Shown in pieces: positions 15,001 through 30,000 of a DNA stretch of 64,000 nucleotides (its first letter is position 1; each line of letters begins with the position of its first letter). The stretch is taken from positions 95,313,600-95,377,599 of the forward strand of contig NC_080066.1 of the NCBI RefSeq assembly GCF_949987535.1. The letters are read 5' to 3'. This DNA comes from Balaenoptera acutorostrata. Taxonomy: Eukaryota > Chordata > Mammalia > Artiodactyla > Balaenopteridae. A program made the position numbers and the translations under genes. A model generated the notes under the pieces. It was not told the DNA's origin. It was given only the letters and a program-made list of their open reading frames with translations, and searched no databases.

Positions 15001-18000
15001 TTGGCTTGTAAAATTCACTGATAAATAAGCAAAGCATAAAGATTTGTGGAAATTATTTTTCAGAAGGAAAAAAAAATACATACCCCCAAAAAATGGAATG
15101 AAATTAAGAGACATCAAAGAAGCAGGGAAATAAAGCCTGGTTAGGAAGAGGCAAAAGATAGTTTTAAAACAAACAGAAAAAGCAGAAATTTAATGCAGAA
15201 GATGTGAATTAAAAGAGATTTCAAAATATGTGAATTAAAAGAGATTTCAAAATATTAATAGTACCTAAAGATTCACTTTAATGTTTGGAAGAAAATACTA
15301 AGGACATGGAAAAAAATAATATGAGTAATCTACAGATAGGTTTTTGGTTACAGGAATAAAGAGGTAGGAATAACGTAATAATAGTAAGCATAAATGAAAG
15401 TGGTCTAACATTACCATTCAAGTTACTGAACTTCTTTAACATTATTATTTCCAATTACTCCTTTTTTTAAACATTATTAAATAAAATTTTTCATCAGTTT
15501 GTCACTAAATATAAAAATCAACAAGCCAAACAAAACAAAGATTTTAATATGTGATATTCTATCAGATAGGTACTCTGCCCAAAAAACATATCAAATTTCT
15601 AAAACAAAGTAAAGCTCCTAAGATTTACATGACAAATTATATATAGAAGATCCATGACTACTTTTGAAAATGAAATAAAACACAAAGACCAAACTGTTTA
15701 TGAAAAAAATAGTGTGCAACTTAAAAAAAATTCATCTATCTTATGTGAATTAAGAAACATGTTAAAAGCATCCTTAATTTCCTGAACATTTCTATTCACA
15801 TTAAGTTTTAGAGAGTGATTCAAAACCAAATTACTCCAAAATCAGCCTTTAATACATACACTAAATATGTGATTATTTATTAATATGTGTGAGAGGGGAA
15901 GAAGGGAAAGACAAAAAGAAGGAAAGTCAAATGAAAAAGTCAGAGTTGTCTAAATCCCCAAGTTGGGATCTACTTTATGAACCTATAACAAAATTATACA
16001 CTTTCTTAGAAGTTGGCAGTGATTTGAGTCAGCTCCATATATAAAAGAGCAGGTAAGAAAATCTGTTAACGTTGGTATTTCCTCAAGTAGTATTACAGAA
16101 GACACTTTTAGGTGGTAGGTGGATATAGAATAACACCATATCACACTGTCAGCATTTTAATCTTTCGATTAAAATACAGAAGAAATTACCAGTCTTTGAT
16201 ATTATGTCTTTAATATTATGCCAGCATTTTCTAACTTTCTTCATTAACAGAGAAAGCAAGCCACATGTTAAGAACTTACAGTAGCTGGCTAGTATTTGAT
16301 ACTTTTTATTATTGTTTCAGTGTATTTATTTATGAGGCTACCCTCTATTTTGGCAAGTAATGTTGGTTTCCAATAACAGTAATACTGCTCTTTTTAAAAG
16401 TACATTTAAGTGAACAAATGACTGGATTTAAATAAAAATATTATGTCAATTGTATGATAGTACAAATGGGAATCAGAGCAAAATACCTGAATGTATGTTC
16501 CAAGTGATTGAAATCTGAGAGACAATGAACTACAAAAGGTAAACTGTTTTACAGTTTCATGACAGAATTAAAAATATAAAGAAAGGTTAGCATCCATGAT
16601 TTAGAAGACATGACCAGTTAAAATATGACAAGATATGAACCTTGAGATTCAAAAGGAAATCAAAACAGCTTCATGAACAACATTCTTACTTTTGAAATTA
16701 TATATTAGCCATTTTTGGTATGTTTGTTTACAGGAAGTAGCAAAAGACAACAAATTTGATACTGTCATCCACTTTTCCTTTCAACAGCACTTCAATTTAT
16801 AAATCACTTCTTTCCTAAAATATCAAGAGGGATTTGGACCATGCCCCTAAAGAAAAAAATATTTAGTAGGAAAACTATCAGTTACCCAAGACAGAACCGC
16901 TGTTGGCTATTTTATTCCCCCTTAAATCCTGCAAAGTCTTTCACACTCTTTTCCACAGTAATTCCTCTTAGACTCTACTAAGAGAACAACTTGCTTTAGC
17001 TGGTTGAATTAAGATAGAAAAATTACCAAAGTGTTGAACTATTCCTATTTCAAATTCACTTAAAACTAAGCCAACAAGAGAAAAAATTTCATTTTAACTA
17101 TAAACTTAACATATAAAATATCAGAGTCCTGAACAAAGAAATATGCCTCCTTACTTCTATTTCAATCAGTTTACGTATAGTAATTAAGCAGGAGAATAAT
17201 GTCAGTAGTATATAGGAGTTGGGCTGATTCATAAATGATTTTTACTAAGAAAGAGGACCTAGAATTTTAATCTTAAGCAAGGAGGAGAGAGAAAGGGCCC
17301 TCAGCTTGGCTGCAGCAGAAGCAGAAGCCCTCCAATCTTTTTTAAATATAAAGCAGCAGCCCTCCCACCCCCAAAACAGGGAACAACTACATATGGTTCC
17401 CTCCTCAGATATGCGCTCCCAGCTCTCAGCACACAACAGGTTGCACTTCCTCCTGTGCCCACCTTAACGCTGTTCTACTGGCTCAGAGTTCCACTCCCAT
17501 ATGCAGTATCCTTCAGCCAGCATTTCCATTCTAATGTTTTTGAATATCGTTAATCTCCTGAGGAAATCTCTAGCCCAGAGAGTACCAGTTACAGGTTTTA
17601 TTAGCGCTCTGGTTACAAAATTGCATGAATTTTCAGTGATTGTCCTAACCCTATATTTACCACAAGCTCTATTATTTTCAGTGTTCAGTTTTGCAGAATG
17701 TAATGATTTTTAGGAATATATGTATCATGTTATAGCAGAAACACCTGATATATCTATAATCCTATCAAAACCACAAAGTTACATAAACAGCTGTCAGTAA
17801 ACCAGCTTGTAACATCTAGGCCTTACCTGGTCTCTGGCTCACTGGTGGACTCCCATCAATTCCCGAGAGTATAATGGGAACAGAGCTCAGAGATGAAGTT
17901 GGTGTGGTCACCATGGAGGAAGATGCAGCTGTGGTCACCACGACTATGGAGGTGGAGGCAGTGGAAGCAACAGGAAGAGTTATGGTTGGAGGAGATGCTA

Positions 18001-21000
18001 CCAAAGACTTAGGAAAAGCAACTGAAGCCACAGGGGTAGTTATCCCAGTCGTTTTGATAAGGTTCACAGTGGCTGTAGACTGGGTAGGTGTTACAAGGGT
18101 GCTGGTATTAGTTTCAGAGACCTCAACAACCCCTGCAGTGGTGGCACCAGAAGAATAAGTAGTTTCCTTAGTTCCCACGTCAGAAATAGCAGTCATAGGT
18201 GTCACAGCAGTAACATTCTCTAAAAACACTTGAGGGGTGGTAGTAGTGACAGCAGCAGTCACAGGACTGCACACCTGAACTGGCTCAGAAGAAACCACAG
18301 GTGTGACGACCATTACTGGAGAAGGTCTGATACTGAACTTCTGTGGCCCTGTTAGGGGTTGGGGTGTGCTAACTCCAGGTATCTTCTGCTGCAGGGCTCC
18401 AACTTTACTCATCACAAACTGTGTGAACACACCACCAGGAGAGGGTCGAGCCGCTGCAAATAAAAATTTGCTGGTCAAAAATCTTCAGTTCTCATATTTT
18501 ATCCTTGTAGTGATTGTGTTTATCAACATTTATTGGGCACCACTGGGTCAATTTCTTACAGGTATTAAGAAATTTCTTACCTGCATTACACATGCCAATT
18601 TCCACCCACAGAAATCAAACACACCCCTCCACCCAAACCAAACCTTTAAAATTCTAACTTTAACAAAGGGATTAAAATTGGGTGTTCCTTCTGAAATTCT
18701 TTTGGTTACGCAATATAATCAAATTGCCAGGACACTAAAAAGACAGTACAGCAGCACACAACTTCATCATCTAAAACAGATGAAGAGACTGCGCTCCTCC
18801 TCATTAGAAAGGACGCCCATACCCTTTCTCTCTGGGTGTGTATTTCTGCCTAGCTTCCAACTTAATAAACTCATTCTCTGTGTGCTCTCTGAATGAATGA
18901 ATGAATAAAAACAGATGAAGAAAGTTAAGAAGCTGAAAATGTATTCCTAATTCTAATTTTAAAACTTTTTTCCACCACTTCCTCCTGTCCCAGCACCTCC
19001 ACCTCTTTATTGTTGTCCTTTTACAAGACAGTAAAGTTTTGCATTTTTCTAAAATGTATAAAGACATTTTTTAAAAGAGGGCAGGATAAGACTATCTTTT
19101 TTTAAAATCACCAATTAAAGCTACTTCTTAAGAAAGAGGTAAAATGGGTTCTTTTTAAGGCAAGGCCTATCCTCCATCTTCATACAACTCCAGCATTTAG
19201 CCAGAGATTTCAATTTCCTATTAGAGGAATAAAAATAGAGCAAACGACATTTTTACTTAACATTCCTAAATAGATCTGAAACAACAAAAAGAGGAATCCA
19301 ATAAACCAACTGCATATACTCTCAATGCTAAAACACAAATGATTTCAAGAAGGTAATTTTTTACAGACTCTAGCACTGCAATGTTAAACAAATGAGGTTT
19401 TTACTCACAGAACAGGGATGAATATAATAAAGCACTGTTTCCAAAATTATATTTTACAAGAGCCTTCTACTCTAAGCCTATAACTCAACCCACTTTGATT
19501 TTGCTAGCTCCTTGGTTTCATTAAGTTCAAGAAACATACATATGACTGGTACCAAAAACACCAGTCCTCATAGGAAAAATAGTAAATTAGGGGAAGTATT
19601 TAAGAATACATCTTCCCTTTTGAAAAACAAAATTAAAAACCTAAGCCTTTTCTACATTAATAAAACCAGTCTAAAAGTCTGGAAATAACTGTAAAACTAA
19701 CTCGAATTCAGTTCATCTAGTATTGTAGGTCATCAGAAGAGTTACTAAAAAATTAAAAAATTCAGGCAAGATAGACATCAAGAAAAAAAATAATGCCAAC
19801 TTCTATATTTCTCTAAGTTTTACAACCCCTGTATCTGTATCCACTGGCCCAGCACCAGGTCACAACCCTTTGGAAAACATATATACAGTCCAACTTACCA
19901 ATTGGTCTTTTTGCCGGGACAAATGCCTTCAGATTCTTCCCAGGGCGATTTGTGGTAGTGCTGGAGGAGGATGCCGTTTTGGAAGTGGATGTTGAAGGCA
20001 ACAGGGTACGTGGTTTCCTGGATGCAGCCACCTTGGCATTGGATGCTACCTTGGAGATGACAGTACTGAGGGTTGAGAGGTCCAGGACTGAGGGTCGCAA
20101 CCTGCCTGTGATATAAGCAGCTAGCCTATTGGCTGGATGCAATGCCCCCATCTGTCCCAATAGCAACTTAGCCTGCGGGTAACTCTTACCATTAACCTGA
20201 AACAAGTGGCAAAGAGAAATTCTGTAAAGATAAAATTCTCTTGCTAACTCATCTCCCTTGACAAGGGTTTCATTTTTACAAGGTTTTAAAGTCTGTTTTT
20301 CAGATTTAAAGGGAAAAAGAAATGGACTTTTTCCATTTGGTATAATCTGAGTATTTAGGAGATGAAAAAAATGTTGTCATCTGATACTCTGAACTAATCT
20401 CATCTCCTTCATTTTGGTAGTTTGGAAACAGAGAATCTTAGAAACTCATCATACCTGCATCCTAGATATGTGGAAGATACAGTCAAATCTAAGGAACCAT
20501 CCAATTGTTTTACTTGTCAACATGCAACTTTGGTTAAGCTATTAACAATCATCAGCAAAAAAAATGAGTAACTGTGTTCCATGAAATCTCTCTGACGAGA
20601 CCAGTGGCATGATGAACGCTTCTCATAAGCATCCTTCATATTTGAAAAATATATGGTGAGTCTACTTTAACTTATGAGAAAGCCACTATTACAAATACCT
20701 AAGCCACAAAGTCACCTTAGTTTTCAATTTTCAAAAAAACTCAACTTTGAAGATAATTGTCTTCATCTTTTGGACAAAACTTGGACTTAAGATAAATGCT
20801 AGTTGAAACTCACAGTAATTTTTTAAATTATCAATAAATTGTCAGAAGAAAGTGAATCAATGAATGAGGTAAAGATTTTTCTCTACTGCCTGAGTTGACA
20901 GACCACCCCATCTTAGGCATGAGAATCATTTAAAAAAAAAGAAAACAAAAACCTCCCAAGTTTCTTACCCAAGTTCTCTATGTCATATTGCTAAGTGACC

Positions 21001-24000
21001 AGAGGAGATATCCTTTCCTGTCTCTCTTTTCCATCATTTAAAGGGGTGAGGGAGTGGAGTGAGGTGGGGAAAATTCTACTCTCTAAATTAATAGGGAACT
21101 GGTGAGGAGAATAGCTACACCAAGCTTCTCTCTCTTCTAAGACACAAAATTACTCTTTGCTACTTAAGTAAAATTGTTATTATTTCCAGAAAGATCAGGA
21201 ATATCTTTGTCCCATGTTTGATACAAAGAATACGATCTTTCCATCCTAAAGTAAACTTTACTATATAGTTTTCCAGGCTCTGTGGAGTCTGGATCAGATA
21301 CCCCTATCTGCTCCTTTGGGACTTGCTCTGAACACTATTCAGCAGCTTCCCCAAAGCGTACCTTACTACAGTGGCCTGACTGCTTATGCAGGTTCATATT
21401 TTACGGTGGCTTTCTGAGTCCTAGACAGGAGAACACAAAATTTCTATGACTGTATCTGAGGGGCGTCTAGTCTCACTAGAAATGATCTCAGTTAAGTCTC
21501 TGTTCTCAAAGTATCAATCAAGAAATGAAACAAGGAGAAAACACTCTTCTCATCATTAAGAGTTTAAGAAATACCAACAGAAGCAGTTACATAGCAACTG
21601 CAACAGAAAGTTTTTAATTAAGTAGATCAGTCATAACAATGGAACAGTCCTTAGCCCAGAGAAGCAGTTGAGCTAGTAAAGTCAAGTAACCTTAGCAATA
21701 AAGTCAGACACTACCCCACATTTGGTACTATGATATAAAAGTGCATTTAATATGTCACTGAACAAAAAGAGAAAAGCTTTTTGACTGTGACTACATTTTA
21801 CCTCAGAACTTTTCTTTCCAAAGGATTTTCTAATGCCAGTATAATTTTACTAATATACCTGCCTTAATTACTTAACAGCAAGGATATAGATATTTGCCCT
21901 ACAACAATGATTAGACTGCAAAAACTCTATTAATCAAATAAAGAAAAAATAAGTAAACTGTGGCTCAATTTTTTTTATATTTATGTATTTGAATAACACC
22001 ATCGTAAATTAAAATTTTCTCCCAAGTTTCCAAACATATACTGCCTATCTTAAAAGTCAGTTTTATTTTACCTTGTTTTATTTCAAAAGCTGTCTGCTAA
22101 TAATAATCCCAAGAACTAGACTGAATCCCTTACTATCCTTGCTTGACTGTCAAAATATCACTGCAGCCCAGGTAATACAGTTTAAGAGCAACTTTCTTGG
22201 AAGACTAGAAAGAAAACTATAAGCCAATACAGTACTCTACCTTTCTGTTTGTAAATGTGCCAAAAATTCACCCTAGGTATGCATCTAACCTAGGCCTATT
22301 ACAAAAAGAGATAATGATTTTGTCACCCAGTTCCCAGGAAATGTGAAGATAAGTAATATAAGGCCCACAAAGGGTTCTGAAAAATCAAGGTGTTACCTAA
22401 GTATAAAAAGGTGCTACATCCAGATTAAAGATAATTCTCACCTGGATAAGCCCAGATGTGCTTGAACTGGGTTTACGTTTATAGGCCACAAGCTTCCCTG
22501 CAGGAGAAAGCCCTGCATAAAAGGGCAGACCTTTGCCTCCATGTAATCTCTCCCTCACTGAATCCAGGGCATCTGTCTGCACAGGAGAGATATCATCCAT
22601 TTTCCCAGGGGATAATGGACCGTCAGGAGTCTCTGATCCAGATTTCTCAGCCATATCATCTTGGTCTTGACATGATGGCATAGAGATTTTCACACGAGAA
22701 GAATAAACAGGAGGATTCTTTTCACCCCGGCTCTTTCGCTGAGAAGCCAACTCAATGATGAAGCTGCCCACCTTAAGTGACTGTGGCATGTTGCTATTGA
22801 TGTGCTGCGATAAGATGCTCAAAATCTTGTTCCGATCCTCCTCCCAGTTGCAGTCTGAGATGATTTCTATCAGTTTGGTGGGACCACCAGGTGACCTCTG
22901 ATGCACATAGGAGGTAGAAGAGGATTCCCCTTCATTGCAGGAAGACTTCCAGCTTTTTTCTGATAAAGAATTGAAAGATATTTCTGTATCACAGAATTTT
23001 GCACTGAACTTTGAAAAATTTTTATTTTTCCTGAGTTATCAGAAAGTGCCAGGGGCATAGAAATTCAACAGCTGCCCAGTGTCCCATTCCCATGTACTTT
23101 CAGTGGTAATTTGACGCTCATAATTTGGGAATTTTCCATGAAAAAAAGATTCCAGAGAATCAGACTATAAAATCTTCACTATTCTGCTCACTGGGCTCTC
23201 TTAATAAAAGGGAGTCCCTCTTCAGACTGCTCTAAAAAGCCATTAACTATTACATAAGAAAGTATTACCTTGCAAACAAAGTATATAACCAAGGTTAGGC
23301 TTATTTGGCATAGTGTGCTTGCTATCCATATAGGCAAAGAAAAGATACTTGCAAGATGCTTTGTAATATGTGATGGGTAGAGTCAACCCTAAAGAACAGC
23401 AACAAGAGAGATGGTGTTTGGTTTAAAAAAAAAAAAAAAGTGTGCTCTATCTCTAGTTTCCACTGCAAATACTTCTGATTTACTTCTGTACCTCTAGATA
23501 TGATTGCTCCACTTCTACATTTTAGGCAAAACCACTCAAGTGTATTTATATTCATGGCAACATATTAACTAAATGTATATTCACTAGCTAGATTTCTATA
23601 GCAGAATCTCCCAACCAATGTGCTATAGTTACAGATATGTCAGGATACAGATCCCCTCAGCCTTCAGGGTGGTCATGCTAATAGGTAGCTTCCTCCACTT
23701 GCCCCGGTGTGCTAGCAACATTACCATTTTTTGTGTTTATCATGCCATTAAAAAAAAGTTAGGAGGCACTGCTGCTTAAGCATCTGAAGTTTTAAAGAGC
23801 AAAGCCAAAAACAAATAGTTAACTCCCTAGACACTACCCTTCATCACAGTAATTCTGGCAGTAGCCTTTACTAGATAAATCAGCGATACTCCTTCCTTTT
23901 TCCCTCTGTATTTCTCCAACTGTGGCAACTATTGAGAACCCCAGGGAAAATTTCAGTAGCTAATGATGCCAATATTGCTGAGGTTTTTATATAAAGAAGT

Positions 24001-27000
24001 TTAAAAAAAAAATCACTGACCTCATCCTAAATGTTTTTTGCGACAACATACCATATCAACACCAACAAACTGTATTTCTTAGAACAGGAGTGATAAACAC
24101 AGCAAATAATTGGAAAAAAACTTATCTATCATCTCTGTTTTTAGCAAAAACTAGAAACAGGGTAGGTAGACATGCTCTAGATTGGTAGCTTTGATTTCCC
24201 CCCATTATTAGTATAATCCACACCTATGCAATATAAATACTATCAAATGATAAGACCTAGATTTCATTCTGACCTTGTGATTTATCAGAATCATCCTCCA
24301 GGTCACAGGTGATTGGTTTCAAGGGCTGCTGTTCAGAATCCGGCTCCTGACAAAGAGAGTAACGCAGAAAATACTTCAATTCAACACATATTTAATATCA
24401 ATAGAGACTAGGACATGAGAATTAAATTTCTCAAGGAAGCCTAAAACGGTAGAAAGATTAAAGTGCTCAAAGAACATCTTCACATCCACATGCACAGCTG
24501 CATTACTACCATATTATACAACCATAAAAACAAGTAGTCTTGCTGTTTAATGTCCTTGACAGTGACTGAGTTACCAAGAAAGAATTAACATTGCACTTCA
24601 TAGTGTAATTCTAGTAAAGAAGGAAAAATATTTAATGTTTAATGAAACAAGTTTCAGTTATTTAGAAAATGCACCGATGTGGAAAGATGCAAATACTAAT
24701 AATCACATTAATTAAAACCAAAAATGTTTAAACTTTTAAAAGTTACTCCAACATCAGAAAGAATAATACTTTTAATGACCTTAAGGGAATATTCTCTAGA
24801 ACACGCATGCAGAGAAACATATAAATTGATATACACATTATGTAAACCTTCTCTGCCCGTTAAGAATTATTTCAAATTATTCCGATAGTAATGCAAATTC
24901 TAATACCAGCAACAGGGAATCGGAAGTTAAAAAGAAAAATCTATGCAGTAAGTAATTCACCTTTACACTACAGTTCTCAGGACTAGAATGACATGAGCCC
25001 TGCTGCTGAAACGATGGGGATGGTGATGGTGATGGTTGTCTCTGTTCCTCTTGTTTTCGTTCATACACTCGAACTCGGGCACAAGTCATCATACTTTCAA
25101 AGTACAAGTAGACTGGATCCTTGTCTTCTTCCCGAATCTGTAAGTTTCATACAACAAAACACTCCAAACACTGGGGAAAAAAGTCTCTGAGACTCCCAAA
25201 GGAAAAGGATGTTTAATCTTTGCTTCTATTACAACACTTAAGAAATTTTAATGCAAACTTTAAAGTTAAATAGTACAATTACAGTTTGTATGTGCTGAAT
25301 CTTGGGGGAGTTAGAAAGGATCTGGTTCTCTTTCAAGAAAATTCAGCACACCAGAGCAGTGTTTCTCAAATTATCTGCAGTGAAGGATAAATTTCTTAAT
25401 TACCTGTCACACACAGACTGATACTTTTGTAAAATAAATTACTAGAAAAACAAAGGCCAGGTTTTTCAGTATTAGATTTAATAGATAAAAATTTCTCTAT
25501 CAACTTGTAGCGAAAGTTTCTAAACATCTACTCTCATTTTCTATACTTATTTCATCACAGACTAATAAACAGTTATGGATCAGCACTGTATGAGACCACA
25601 CTGAATAGCACTGCACTAAAAGATCTTCTTCAATTTAATGGACTGTAAAGACTGAAATGGATTTATTAATAATCAGAAATGCTTAAGCTATTAACACAAG
25701 AGAAGCGTCAGCTCTTTTACCTATCATCTTCACCTGGTCGTGCAAATGTTATTTTAAATCTTGAACTTTATTGTATATAAAGAAATTTGCTTTAAAACGA
25801 TCACAGTTATTTTTTAAAGCTTCTTCCTAATGCTTTTCTAATAACATGTACTACATACATCTTAATCACTCAATATTCTATACTACAGGAATAAGAGTAC
25901 CTTTTGCAAGTCATGTTTAAAAAAAAAAAAAAGGCCCATCTTTATATGATCCTTCTAAAGAGAGATTTGGCTATCTTTAAGAATTACAGTAATCCTGCAC
26001 AGGTCCACTTACACACAGCTTTTCGTCAACAGTAAATACTACAGTACTACATGATCCTCGGTTGGCTGAATCCACACATGCAGAATTATGGACACAGAGG
26101 GTTAACTGTAACATAATATGCGGACTTTTGACTGCACAGAGGGTCCACACTCTTAACCCCTGTGTTGTTCAAGGGTCAACCATACTACTATTCACTCTAC
26201 TTTTAATGACATTTTTTTAAGTGCCATCAATTAAACTGACTAAATCAGAAAGGGAGATGGCTTGCAGACATATTACCTGAAAGCACCATGATTCACAGAA
26301 TACAAACCAAAAATCTAGTTGAAACCCATCATCTTTACAAATGATTTTTGTAACTTTCAATAAAAGATGTTAACACCAAGCTTACCACAGGATTGGGTTT
26401 GGGAGTATATGCCCTTGCAGGTTTAATTCCAGTGAGCAGTTTGCCCTTTACAGTAGATAAAACTTCTGGCTGAGGCAACAACAATGGTTTCATAGGCTCA
26501 ATGACAGAAGGCGTTGGGATATAAACTGGCTCTGGATCTACTTCACCTTCTACTTTCACCCATAATGGGTAATGTCGAACAGGCTGTTCAGGCTCTGTTT
26601 CACATATAGCTTAACAAAAAGAAGGGTAAGATTGTTAGATGCCTTTGGCAACAAAAGTTCACTGAGGCATTGCCAAAACAAAATATGCTCCCTCATAAAA
26701 AGCACCAACTCATTAAAATAATCAAACAGAGGCCCCCTAAGAAAACCTTTAGTTGCCCTCATGCACCTTAATTCATTCATCTATTAACCAAATATTTGTT
26801 GAATACCTATTATAAATCAGATACTGTTTTAGACACTAGAGTGAAAACAGCTATGACTAAAACAAAGTTCTTGGGATTCCCTGGTGGCGCAGTGGTTGAG
26901 AATCTGCCTGCTAATGCAGGGGACACGGGTTCGAGCCCTGGTCTGGGAAGATCCCACATGCCGCGGAGCAACTAGGCCCGTGAGCCACAATTACTGAGCC

Positions 27001-30000
27001 TGCGCGTCTGGAGCCTGTGCTCCGCAACAAGAGAGGCCACGATAATGAGAGGCCCGCGCACCGCGATGAAGAGTGGCCCCCACTTGCCGCAACTAGAGAA
27101 AGCCCTCGCACAGAAACGAAGACCCAACACAGCCATAAATAAATAAAAATAAATATTTAAAAAAAAACAACAAAAAAACAAAGTTCTTGCCTTCACAGAG
27201 TTTATAATCCATAGGAGAAAACAAACTAATAAACATATAGTATCAAGTAAAAAGAGCATCATTGAACAATATAGCTGGGTAAATAAGGGATGAAGAGTTA
27301 ACAGGAGATGCTATTATATTTAACATGGTCAGAAGAGACTTTCTCTAGTATCTTGGAAAGGTAATCATTCTATACTACGCTTTTTAATTTTACAAATAAC
27401 AAATATTTATTGAACCTTACTATGTACAGACTCTAAGCACTTAATATTTTTTAAATCATGTAACTGTAACAATAGTCCTTGAGGTATTATTATTCCCATT
27501 TTGCAGAAGCTGAGGTTCAGGGAAGTCCATCAGTAAGAGGCAAAAGCAGGATCAAACCCAGTCAATCTGGCTCCAGAGCTGTTTCTGTTGCCTTCTGAAG
27601 ACAAATTCTATTCAAAAGTTAGCCTGAACTCGGCACAGGAGCAAAAATACATTTAATACAAAAGCAATGAAACCTGACTGAGATGAAATCATACTATCAA
27701 CAAGTTCTACACAAAGGAAAACGTGCATTGATTATTTAACCAAATTAAATGGAGGATCTAGGTTAATAGGCTGCTGGCTTTATTCTTAAAGCAAACTGCC
27801 CAATCCCATCAAGAAGACACAGAAGCAAACCTTGTTTTTTGAATTTCAAAGGTCAGTGCTCTGAGAGGATGTAGCTGACTCTGAACCAAACACCCAAAAT
27901 CTATGCCTAAAGTCACATAAAATGTGACTACGCAGCAACTGACACTTAATCAGACACTTAATCTTTTATAACAAAGCAGTATCCAAACCGCTACCAGATT
28001 TCATAAGAAGTACATCTGCTCTGAACATTAAGACCCAACTAGTAAAGAACAATTTTGCCCAAAAGTCTCCTAAGGCTAACATCATTCAGAGCATAACCAC
28101 AAAATACTGAATAAAGGCTTAAAATAGGGAGGAAAAAACCTTCAGAGCTAGAATGTGATTGGGCCAATTAATTAGCTACTTAGCAGTCTCTGTTATCCAA
28201 CTTTTATAACTTAGCTTATTTATCACAAAATTCACAAAGGCTGGTAAGACCCCAGTATTCATTCATGTATTCAAATATTTAAATGTTCACTATGTATCAG
28301 ACTTTGTAGATACAGTAATGAACAAAACTGACAAAAACCCCTGCCTTTATGGAGCTTACATTTAAATTGGAGGGAAGAGGGTAAAACAGGCAATAAACAA
28401 GACAAATAATGAAAATATGTTGGATTTTGGTAAGTGCTTACGAGAAAAAACAAAGCAGAGAGAAGTAAATAGTATGTTTAGTATGTATTTTGAGGGGGAG
28501 TGTTGCAATTTTTAAAAGGGTAACCAGGGGGACTTCCCTGGCAGTCCAGTGGTTAAGACTTGGCCTTCCAATGCAGGGGTTGCGGGTTCAATCCCTGGTC
28601 AGGGAACTATGATCCCACATGCCTCATGGCCAAAAAAACCCCCAAAACATAGGGCTTCCCTGGTGGCGCAGTGGTTGGGGGTCCGCCTACCAATGCAGGG
28701 GACACAGGTTCGAGCCCTGGTCCGGGAAGATCCCACATGCCGTGAAGCGGCTGAGCCTGTGCACCACAACTACTGAGCCTGTGCTCTAGAGCCCGCCAAC
28801 CACAACTACTGAGCCCGTGTGACACAACTACTGAAGCCCATGTGCCTAGAGCCCGAGGTCTGCAACAAGAGAAGCCACCGCAGTGAGAAGCCCTCGCACC
28901 GCAACGAAGAGTAGACTCCGCTCGCCTCAACTGGAGAAAGCTGTGCGCAGCAACGAAGACCCAATGCAGCCAAAAATAAATAAATAAATTCATAAAAATC
29001 AAAAAACAAAACATAAAACAGAAGCAATATTGTAACAAATAAAGACTTTAAAAAAAAAGGTCCACATCAAAAAAAAACTCTTAAAAGTAATAATAATAGT
29101 AATAAAAGGGCAACCAGGGATGACCTTACAATGAAGGTGGTGTATATAGAGCCTCTACCACTCATTTGGTTAAAGCTTTATTGTCTAGTTTTACGAATTA
29201 TTTCACACACATATTAATTCTACTACAAAAATAAAAGCCTTCAGGCAGGTCAAGTACTATTGTCTTACCTCTCTTAATCATCTTTCAACAATTTTCTAAG
29301 CCTCCATAAACTAATGATTATAATAAGTAAAGAACCCTTCTCATCTTTTTTTCTTTTGAAAATAATAGCTCCTAAATATACAATACAATACTTCAGAAGA
29401 AACCCTCTTAAAATGTCTGAAAACATCCTAATTCCTCATAGGGAATCAAAGACAACTCTAAAGTTTCAATTGTGGATAAGAGGGAAAATGGTGGTTCCAA
29501 TAAATAGGAGAGTTCACAAAACCTAATGAATTGAGTTCTGTTTAGGACATGTAAGACTGGAGTGACAGCAACATAACCAAGTAGGGTAAGAAATAAAAAT
29601 TAGGACTGTCATTGGCAGAGACTACACTTGAAGCCATGAAAATGGACAGACTCCACACAAGGGCCAAAACAACAGTCCACTTCCTCACACTCCATTAGCC
29701 CGCTGTCCACCTGATTCCTTTACACAGCCTGGAATACAGGATAGAGCACTTCTCTGCTCCCCTCACAATACACTAGAGATCCTCATACCCCTTCATCTGA
29801 AACCCAGATAAAGGGAGCTAGCAAAGGCAGGATAAGGGGAGAACCAGAGTAGCATATATTCACAGAAACCAAGAACAGAAACCTGTTTCAAGAAAGAATT
29901 AATATCCCCTCATTTCTACTCAAATGCCTTCTAAAATACACTATCTTCCCAAGGTTCCCTAGCGTTATCACTCTGTCTTCTGAGTTCTCGATAAGTCTTT

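Noticed and set aside
17874..18896. Plus-strand frames of 94 and 197 codons opposite exon 13
   Set aside because: Low-complexity Thr/Val/Ser coding leaves the antisense frames open. They have no homology that I recognise and one runs into the intron.
26874..26960. tRNA-like A and B boxes
   Set aside because: These belong to the tRNA-derived heads of SINEs; there is no tRNA fold with an anticodon arm and acceptor stem.
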